A stretch of DNA of 64,000 nt, taken from contig VWZL01000808.1 of NCBI GenBank assembly GCA_013396915.1, positions 744,001 to 808,000 of the forward strand, in the 5' to 3' direction. Of the stretch, positions 55,850 through 64,000 are shown in pieces. The DNA is from Stercorarius parasiticus. Lineage: Eukaryota; Chordata; Aves; Charadriiformes; Stercorariidae. Both the position numbers and the translations under genes were made by a program. The first letter of the stretch is position 1; the number at the start of each line of letters is the position of its first letter. The notes beneath the pieces were generated by a model that saw only the letters and a list, made by a program, of their open reading frames with translations, did no database searches and was not told the DNA's origin.

Positions 55850-55881
55850 TTTTTTTTTTTTCTCTTTTTTTTTTTTTTTTT
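55850..55881. repeat. Poly-T tract
   Basis: Two T-runs separated by TCTC make 32 nt of almost pure T (11 T, then 17 T). On the minus strand this is an A-tract. I see no retroelement body attached on either side. Confidence 0.9.
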
Positions 55882-56548
55882 ATTAGAGTTTTGTTACTGC
55901 TGGGGAGAAATCTGTGGGTTTTTTGATCACTGACGAGCTCCCCTTACACCCAGCCTTTTAGAGCTAGATCAGAAGAACACATTTTGGAAAGAGCACACAC
56001 CTGTCCCTCAGTTTGGCCGACCTAGAAGGCAACCCCGCAGCGTATCACACCACCGCGCCGCGTGATGGCTGGTCCAGCCAACTCCTCTGCTCTCAGCAGT
56101 GATGAAATGAAATCCGTGCTTGCGTACCCACAGCAGCGACACGGAGGAAACACGCTTCTTGCCAAGCTCCAGGTTTTGTTTCAGGACTCGCAGCCTGAGC
56201 ACTGACCCAAGGCTGCCCGGCTCACGAAGCCAGGCTGTATCACACAGCCTGAGATGCTCAGGCTGCCGGCAGCCCTCAAATCACCGCAGTGCTGCTCAGG
56301 CTCTCAGCTCTGCCCAACTGCCTTATAACAACAGCCAGTTTTCCCATTTTCTGCTGTCGAAATGAATGATTTCTTTATAACTTTGAAATGTTTACTTCTA
56401 AACTATTTTTCTAAAGAATACAATTTCCAGAGAAAAAATAAATATATGAGACAGACACATATCTGAGAAAAAAGCACGAGAAAACAAGTCACCCTGCTGA
56501 ACCTTCTCCTAAAAGCAACAGTTTTTCTCTAACAGTTTAAGGAGAATT

Positions 56549-56734
56549 TCAGCTCCATACACACACGTGCTTCATACATGCTACCTCCTGAAGGATTTGT
56601 TTCTCTGCTGGTGTGAAGTCCCGCTTCCAGATTCCCAGTTCCTGTTGCTTGTCAAGCAGCAGCTTGTGCGGCATGGGCTGGAATTCTAGTGACTTCAGAC
56701 ACCAGTAAACCCATTTATCATGTACCTCTTCCAC
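56549..56734 (-). other. Coding-like minus-strand segment, unidentified
   Basis: A 61-codon frame without an ATG contains the segment FQPMPHKLLLDKQQELGIWK followed by RDFTPAEKQ, with a natural-looking mix of residues. A GAG|GTAGCA donor-like site follows the last convincing codon, and a CTTCACAG acceptor-like site with a weak pyrimidine tract precedes it. An in-frame TAG occurs just upstream. It could be a decayed processed pseudogene fragment, an unannotated exon or chance. I do not recognise the protein. Confidence 0.2.
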
Positions 56735-58600
56735 AGTATCTGTGAAGCTCTACAACTTTCCTGTTTCTTCAATAGTAAAACTTGATGTCCATCAGCTGCT
56801 CAGTAATGGGAGTCGCATTATCTGCCTTCTATATTGAACAGTGTAATACCAGCAGCCCTCACAGTGAGAAACGCTTTTGGTCAGACCGTGTCTGGTTACA
56901 GACCATGGGAGAAAGCACCCAGCTATTTACAAAAATAAAAATAAAAAAGAAGATATCTTCCCACCTGTAGGCTGAATACAGAGGCAAGACACTTTAGAAT
57001 TCCTTTCCATTTTGGTACGCTCCCGAGTGCAAAATTAAGTTGCTTTTGGTTTTGCTACCCTGATCTTTATTAAGTATCCCACTTCTATTTGCATCCTTGA
57101 AGCAATGACATCTTGCTGTACATCAATCTTTGGTTGGAGACAAATAAAGAAAAAAACCCTCAGAACTCATCCTACTAGAATCTAATTACCACAGCTGGAT
57201 TACGTTTTATCAAACAAATGCTTGTAGATTTTCTCCTTCACTGTTTCTGTCTGGAAAAGCCCTCTAAAACCCTTTTGGAAGCTTCCCATACTGGCTGCGC
57301 TCTTGCCTTGTGTGCTCCACACAAGTTTTTTCCGAAAACTCCACTAAGAGTTTTCTGAGTTTATATATTTTCAAAGTATCAAGCCGAGCAGCTTTTTCAG
57401 AGAGCCCTCGTTCTCAGGAGCCTGCCCTCACAGATCAGCCCACAGCTGGAGCTTCGCAGAGTCGGTTTCGTGATGTAATAAATCAGTAACATGAATCGGG
57501 TACATCATTAACACAATCTTGTTAGCTTACAAAAAAAATCCCCACACATTAAAATCCTGTTTCCCTAACAAAGCAGAAACACACAGCCGCAGGCAACTCC
57601 TCAGCTCGGCAGTCGCCGTGCCCGCAAAGAGTCAGCCAAGGCTGGGAGGCTGAGCCGGGGACTGGCTCTTACCCCACAGCAGATGGGGCCTCCTGTCCTA
57701 AAGATGCAGCCAGAGCCACGGGCCAAGGACTAAAAGGTGACGCAGCAATGGAGCGCGAAGGCGTCTGCCAGAGAGATGACTACGAGATGTTCTCCACAGA
57801 ACCTTGATGCCACTCTGGTAAACCAAGAGGTGCCACCTGCCCATTTCCACTTTCTGTCACACCACCGGTTTTCATTTCCAGCTCTCCTCACCAAGCACGT
57901 CCAAGTCTACCACCGCTACAGTCACCACCTGCATTTGCAAATAGCACTTGTCTGGTTTTAACAATATTAAATAAAGGCAAAATAAGGTTTCAGGAGAACA
58001 TAATCTCTGCAGGATTAAACTCATCGGCAACATCTCTTTTCCCCCTCTGGTTATGAAGACCCGTGGTATAAAGCTTCCCCCTCCTCTACCCTGGGGAGGC
58101 ATTAAGCAATTCTCCCAGGCTTTGCTGGGTCCTGAACTACATCATCAAGTGTCACCAGTGCTCCAGAGTCACCGAACTCCAGTTACTCCTCCTTGCAGGA
58201 GTTGGGGTCAGTGGAAAGACGAGTAAGAGAGCTTTCTTACCACAGAAGCGCTCTTCAGTTTTAGATGTGGGAACAATACATAACTGTACAATACATAACA
58301 AGCCCTTGCCGGGTAGGTGCACCGCAGCTAGTTGATAGAGCAAAGCCGAAGCTGATGTGCTGCTGACTGGATCACAGTAAAAACCAGAAGATCTCAATAA
58401 AAACGAGCTGAGAAAAAAAAAAAATATTGCCGAAATGATTATCTGTCTCCTGCTGTTCTCCTCTTTCCTTTGAGCTCAGCCAGGTTGGGCCGTCTGGGCT
58501 CAACGGTACTGCACTTCCCTCGTCTGATCTGCTACTCGTGGGTTCAGATAGAACAACAGGAGTAAAAATCACTAATCTTATACCAGCAGTTGAAGTTTAC

Positions 58601-58650
58601 AGGCTTCACATCCATCAACATCCTCAGGCTTCATATCCATCAACATCCCC
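58601..58650. repeat. 25-bp tandem duplication
   Basis: Two adjacent 25-nt units start with AGGCTTCACATCCATCAACA and AGGCTTCATATCCATCAACA, at 58601 and 58626. They differ at one position in these 20 bases. It is a small local duplication with no evident function. Confidence 0.9.
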
Positions 58651-58938
58651 CAGCTCCAACCATTAAAAGCAAAATACCTCAGAAAAACTAACAATGAATA
58701 GGGTAAAACAGGAATAACTCCAAATTGTTGACATTCCTCCTGAAGTGTTTTCCCATTGTTTTGGGTTACAGACACAGCAGGCTTCACCAGCCCCATCTTT
58801 GTAACGTGACTGTTGTATGACATAGCTTCCCATATAACACCACATATATCCATTTTTAAAATTACAATAGTGCTTAGAAATTCTGTCCTGGTTCCTACAA
58901 TTATAATTGTGCAATGCACTATTATTAATTTTTTTTTT

Positions 58939-58960
58939 AATATAAATATATCTATATATA

Positions 58961-58992
<32 letters not shown>

Positions 58993-58996
58993 CAGA
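58939..58996. repeat. Compound microsatellite (AT)n-(TC)n-(AC)n
   Basis: An AT-rich stretch (58939-58960) runs directly into about nine TC units (58959-58977) and then about nine AC units (58977-58994). It is preceded by a T-tract at 58928-58938. Compound repeats of this kind are usually polymorphic in length. The short open frames across it are artefacts of the repeat. Confidence 0.95.
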
Positions 58997-59324
58997 GATC
59001 ATTGCAAAAGACTTTGCGCTGAGGAGCGGAGGGGGACAGGGATTCACGTCAGCTGACCTACAGCGCTCTGCACTCCTGGAATTATAATTTTTTAACCTTG
59101 GGGCGGGGAATGAATTCTGCTACTGAATAAATTTAGCATAGAGTCAACTTAATGATCACATTAGTCCCTGTCTGTTCTCCCAATACCCGTTCACTATTTA
59201 ATTAACCTATTTTTGTAGGTTACTCTTGGAGCTATTTTTGGGTAGTTTAATCTAAGTTGTCCCTTCTCTAAAAGACAGTTACACAAGTTACCTTTCTTCT
59301 ACCAACTGTGTCAGCGCCATTCGG

Positions 59325-59400
59325 ATGTTAGCAAGGAAATGGTTATGCCAAAGCTTGCTCTGACTTAATTTGCCAGTGTACTGCTGCCCAAAATTCATGA
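59325..59400 (+). repeat. Diverged direct repeat, copy 1
   Basis: This 76-nt segment aligns without gaps to 60890-60965. I count 58 identities out of 76, with shared blocks such as ATGTTAGCAAG, TTAATTT and CCAGT. It is not low-complexity sequence, so shared ancestry is likely. I cannot name the family. Confidence 0.6.
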
Positions 59401-60779
59401 GGTGGTTTTTTTTCGTGGTTCATACCTAGGACAACAGAAATCATTCCTGCTACCCTACCAACCTGCTAGAAGATGGATTTTCTTCATTCAGGCCAATAAC
59501 GCAATCATCATCATGGGCCGATTTAATTAGGGAGGGGGAATAAAAGACCCCATACGTCATTTTCCTGGAAGCAAGACCCACACACCAGAGATCTTATGAC
59601 AAAGCCCTGGCATGCCTGCCCGCACAGATTGCAGCTGTAGCAGCCAGAGGGGTGTCTGGTGGTGAATACGCTGACAGAAAAACCTCATTATACAAAATGG
59701 GGAAGTGACATGTATATTCCTTTTGTCTGCAAAGGGTGCAGGACGGACACCACAACTAAGCGAGAGTTGTTAGTGTGGTTTGTTTGCCGCAGCTCATAGT
59801 CAACTGTAAAGCTAGAAAACAGGCAGCTAAAAACCTACCAAAAAAACTACTAGGGCAGAAGCCCAGCAAGGTTTTAAAAAACGTACACAATTGCGGTTTG
59901 GAGCCTGGGATTTGCCTGAACTGTTTGAAAAGGGAACCTCCAAAAAGATCCTATTTCCCCAGCTGATCCACAGACTGGGCATCTTTTGGAAGGCATTTGT
60001 AATTACCAGGGTAATATTTTGAGCGATTGTGATACTGGCTGTCAAGATGCCACGTCTTCAGCTGTAACAGACTGCTGTAGACCAGTCTTTCCCTTTGCTG
60101 AAAGTATCACATCTCAGATTTTATCTGGAAATAACAAACCTGTTTTGTTCTGTATTCTTAGTGCATCTTTGACTCATCTGCTAGCATAGCGGCCTTTCCA
60201 TTCTCAATCTCTGCCTATTGAAAACACATCAAACAATTCCTTACACCTCTAATGGGTAAGAGATGGCGTCTCAGGCCTTCAAGTTCCGTTTCCAAAGGAT
60301 TCCACCTTTGTTTTAGTGAAAAAGCAAGCTTTTTAGAGTTGGGGGAAGAGGGTCATCCCTGCAGAAGACCTTAGCTGCCTCTATTATTTTAATAAAGTCA
60401 GCTGAAGTCCATTAAAACTAAGGGGGAGATACAATGCAATCTCTGCGGTGGAGAATCTAACTCCATATTCTCTATGCTCTCCCAGCAAGTAGTTGAAGAA
60501 AGAAGCAGAAAATAAAGGACCGTCTTTAAAAAGTTAAGAGGATTAAAAAAGTTTTCAAGTAAAAGTCAGAAGCGTGTTTGACAAACACAAAAAAAATAAC
60601 ATGGAGAAGAAAGAGAACAATAACAAAAAGACTAAGTAATCAAAGAGATTATTAGTGATCACAAAGCCTCACCTGTAACTAGATGCCTTCAAATTAACTC
60701 AGCGTAAACATCACACATTTGCCTTTTCTAGCCTTCATCTTACAAAAATAAAGTTCTCTGCTTCTGAAGCATTCCCATA

Positions 60780-61090
60780 TATATAATAATTATGTAGCAC
60801 TGTTACTAATATAATTGTTAATTTATATGACAGTTGCTGATTACATATTATTGCTAATAAAACGTTATTTTATATAAGTTTTACATATCATGTTAGCAAG
60901 AAAACAGTTATGGTAAATCTTTCTCTGATTTAATTTACCAGTAAACCACTTCCCATTAATAATGAAAGCATATAAATTGCTAGTTAAAATAACACTTGCA
61001 TATGATATTATTAACAATGGTATATAATTAGGGTTTTTTATATGTGTGTGTATGTGTGTATAAAATCATGCTTCTAATATAGCAGATTTT
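60780..61090. other. Extremely AT-rich stretch
   Basis: This is about 300 nt dominated by A and T, with short ATAT and TGTG runs (for example 61041-61061). It contains copy 2 of the diverged repeat pair. No gene is supported. It may be a decayed AT-rich transposon or a plain compositional island. Confidence 0.6.
60890..60965 (+). repeat. Diverged direct repeat, copy 2
   Basis: This is the partner of 59325-59400 in the same orientation, with starts 1,565 nt apart. It sits in a very AT-rich stretch. The identity (58 of 76) stops close to both ends of the interval, suggesting either a short repeat unit or a surviving core of a longer one. Confidence 0.6.
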
Positions 61091-64000
61091 TCATGTTATG
61101 TATATGTTCAGCAACACTGGAGATCTGCAAGATAAACAATTCTACAACAAAATCTTATCAAGGATATAATCAGCTATTAGATTTTCTTTAAATATCAGCA
61201 ATGTTTTGGTTAACATAAAAAAGTTAAATACAAGGTAAATGTAGTATAAGTAATTAAAATGTACAGTTTACTCAGGCCGGGAAGTTCATAGGAGAAAGAC
61301 AAGAGTGTGCATACCATAAGCATCCATTCTTTTTGTATCAACTTTAACTTCCAGTGTTCTGCTGGGATGTTTTTAGACTGCCACCCTAATTCATCTTAGG
61401 AGACAACATATTCATTAATATCCACAACGGATCCAGGGTTTGTTATTCGGTTAGCATACTTAGTAACTGCAGAACCTAAGAAGTGGTGCACAACCTGTAA
61501 AGCTCTTGCTGGATAATTGCTCCAAGTTACTATTATTATTTTTTTTTCAAGCGTACAGTGGAACGCGTGGCTGCGGCTTCTCAGGCATCTGACTGCACCA
61601 GTAACGTTCTGCAGCAGCAAACACCCTTATTAATGCAAGATCTGCCAGCAGATACAATCTCAGTTTCTTTCTTGCTATGTCTAGGAATAAAATTAGCTCT
61701 TCAAAAGGATGCCTGCAAGAATGAAGAGAAGTTGATGCAAAACAGAAGCTGAAACCAATAATGAAAAATGGAAGGAAATTCTGGACTTCGGGGTCTTAAA
61801 CTTCATGTTAGCTTATCAACAGAGTGCTGTCTCTAAGTATTCCTATCTCCCTCCTCTCCAAAAACCATCAGATTGAATTTGATGACGACACCTAGTTAAG
61901 GAAAGTTAACTAGCACCTAGCTAAGGAGCACAGATCAATTTTGTGTTTTCCAATTTTTGTCCTTGAACACCTTTTCTCTTTTAAATATATACCTCTTCCT
62001 GATAACTGCCCAAAAATACTGTAAATATCTTGTAAAATCCCCATTGAGCTGTAAGATTATCTTTCAGCTCTGCTGCAAGTTGATATGCTAACAACCAGCA
62101 AGCAGTAAGCTTTCTTGACCTTGACGGGACAAGCTACTGCAGTAAAGTGGAAGACCGTGTTTCACCAGAACTGTAAAAACAACTCCAAATCTCCATTTTC
62201 CCATCCCCAAGCCCAGATTTGAGGTGGTGTCCCAATGAAATTTGGAAAATGCATGTCAAAGGAAGCTTGCTAAGCCCAACGCAAAGACAAATTTCTCTGC
62301 TGTAGGAACTGACAGAGAAAAGATCCAGTGTCTGCAGTGCCGACACTGATATGTGCGTTCACCATCAAGAAAACCAGTTAATAACTACTTGTTGCTTATA
62401 TTTTCTGAGCTCTTCCAAAAGGACTTACTGAACGCAGATCTTTATAAAGGGGGAAGGGGAAATCCTGAAAACAAGTATTTGGAGGGCCAACTGAGAACTG
62501 CAGCGATGACAAAGAAATCTTTCATCACTCTTACTATAATGCACATAAGCGTTGATCAAAATCCTCTATTCAGGAGGATATCCTCCTAATGACTGTGACT
62601 ATTTGTCTTCCAGCCATCAAGCTAGCCTGTGGAGAAGGTTAACAGGATTAGGACTAAATTTGTCGTGGTCATGACAAAGTCATATTCGGTATGCTTCTAG
62701 AGGCACTGGGAGAGCTCTGGCCTTGTTAGGTGCTAGCTCCTTGCGGCCAGGAGAAACTTCAAGGGGATTACTGGGGCTCTTGGTGGTTGATTGAAAATAT
62801 TGATGTCTTTCTATGGGGCAGAAGTTGTTGGACATATAATTGTTTGGTCCTTACTCAACATGTAGTATTCTGGAGTCCGTACTCTCACCAATTCCTGTTC
62901 CTACTGCTACTGCCTCCTTTTTTGATTCAGACTATGCAGAAAGGCTGCAGAGAGAACAGAAAGTCTTCACATCCTCACCTGATACCACGTGGCTCTCTAC
63001 CTCTGCCCATGCACAGATAACACTGTTTCTCTTTCCTCCTGGCAACACCCAGGTGCTAGAGGTTTTTACTTTATTGCTCACTGAGAAATGTCTGCTCATG
63101 CCTGACATTATTATTATCCTTTGTTTAATGAAGTTAAGCAAAACCTGCTGCCACGCTGAAGAGCTGGATGAGTATCACCATTGCTGCGATGATCCTGTAC
63201 GCTCCCCTGACAAAACAGGACCGGGCACCTCCGCGATCCTCGAGGCTCCTCTCTGCAGAGCTCCCTGGAGCCTGCTCCACCACGCGGCGGTTCAGGAGGC
63301 ACATGGGACACCAGAAGGCAGTTCTGAGATACTCTGGGCACTGATCCACACAGCATCCACAGCATGAAATAAACTACGGAGCTTCACGGGGGAAAAACCA
63401 TAGTTGCTAAAGTAACCACACATTTGAATTTCTTCCTTTTTCCATGCCCTCAAGGCAAATTACTTCTATGAAGTTTACAGCCGTCCAAACCCAGAAATAA
63501 CCGCTATAATAATGTATTCTGACCATACTGCAACGCATCCATAGTACTTTGTTGAGTAATATTTATTACTTACTCAGTAATTGTAGCTTACCCGAGGACA
63601 GTTCTGCAAAGATACTGAATGTTCCTTTAAAAACTTCAATTGCTAGAGCTTATAGAAACCCAAAACTTAATTTGAAAACAAATCAAAAAACCAGTTTCGG
63701 CAGGGAGCCATCCGAGTTCATTTTATACCATTTTTCCTTCTGTTTCCCTACCTCCAACGTCTGAGACTCCTCTCCCACCCTCTCCCTACCCACCAGCCTG
63801 TGGCTTCCCATTATTCTAGCTCTTCTCGTTGCAAAGGTCTGGCATAAAAATACCACAATTGGGCAGTTGAACCAGCATCAATTCCATTCCACAAGTTTTC
63901 TTGCTTTAAGAATTGTTCTTAAAGAAAGTTGAGGACAACATCCAATTTTTTCCACACTCTTGCCTCCAGTGATTCCGGCTCAGGTAATGAATGAGGGTTT

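Larger units (their letters stand above)
34208..64000 (-). other. MACROD2: MACROD2 upstream intron, partial
   Basis: This is the 3' part, in the transcript sense, of the intron preceding the microexon. It runs at least 29.8 kb to the right edge. No exon for the preceding macrodomain segment (the GGGG-containing loop and the VGP strand) was seen, so its donor lies beyond the window. The segment holds most of the identifiable repeats, listed separately. FLRT3 is known to be nested in a MACROD2 intron in vertebrates, but no leucine-rich-repeat reading frame is present here. Long stretches such as 38.0-41.6, 43.4-46.0, 47.0-50.1 and 51.0-54.6 kb hold nothing I can name. Confidence 0.75.

Noticed and set aside
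62840..63367. 175-codon plus-strand frame, the longest in the window, ending next to AATAAA
   Set aside because: It starts at TTG, shows no recognisable domain, and lies partly in a GC-richer patch that opens frames on both strands (63114-63365 minus). No A-tract follows.
34208..64000. Nested FLRT3 gene expected somewhere in MACROD2
   Set aside because: No leucine-rich-repeat frame of the needed length exists on either strand, so FLRT3 must lie in another intron outside this window.

Overview
The window looks like nuclear DNA from a bird. It is AT-rich, gene-poor vertebrate intron sequence. It carries CR1 retrotransposon copies with the typical avian CR1 C-terminal coding signature (a 'REVVESPSLE'-type motif), and it contains two short exons with clean vertebrate splice sites. 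The species cannot be told from the sequence. There is no bacterial or viral gene organisation, no CRISPR array, and no rRNA or tRNA that I could recognise.

The only gene I can support firmly is MACROD2 (mono-ADP-ribosylhydrolase 2), on the minus strand. Two consecutive internal coding exons are visible. The first is a 31-nt microexon at 34177-34207, encoding AFPCISTGIYG with the last Gly codon split by the intron. The second is a 74-nt exon at 5834-5907, starting FPNEPAAVIALNTIKEWL. They join in frame (phase 1) and together encode the substrate-binding loop and following helix of the macrodomain. The intron between them is 28,269 nt. The rest of the window is intron: at least 29.8 kb upstream of the microexon (34208-64000) and at least 5.8 kb downstream of the 74-nt exon (1-5833). 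I did not find the flanking macrodomain exons, so they probably lie outside.

Layout by coordinate: 1-5833 is downstream intron with nothing else recognised. 5834-5907 is the MACROD2 exon. 5908-34176 is the large intron, with a CpG/G-rich patch near 18.0-18.5 kb, a short CR1 3' fragment at 26.85 kb, an AT palindrome at 28.8 kb and a pyrimidine tract at 30.3 kb. 34177-34207 is the microexon. 34208-64000 is upstream intron. It holds a 20-bp tandem duplication, a probable DNA-transposon remnant (37.1 kb), and a CR1 copy (41.7-43.4 kb) that is falsely lengthened by two single-N assembly joins. It also holds an ORF/AATAAA/A-tract arrangement that may be a retrocopy (46.1-46.8 kb), an ancient CR1/L3-like remnant (50.2-50.8 kb), a strong G-quadruplex motif (54.67 kb), a compound microsatellite (58.9 kb), and a diverged pair of direct repeats (59.3 and 60.9 kb).

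Most open reading frames in the window are short, often lack an ATG, match no family I recognise and overlap one another on both strands, as expected by chance in intron DNA. I see no convincing new multi-gene system. The most useful second-look items are the assembly error inside the CR1, the retrocopy candidate and the paired repeat.
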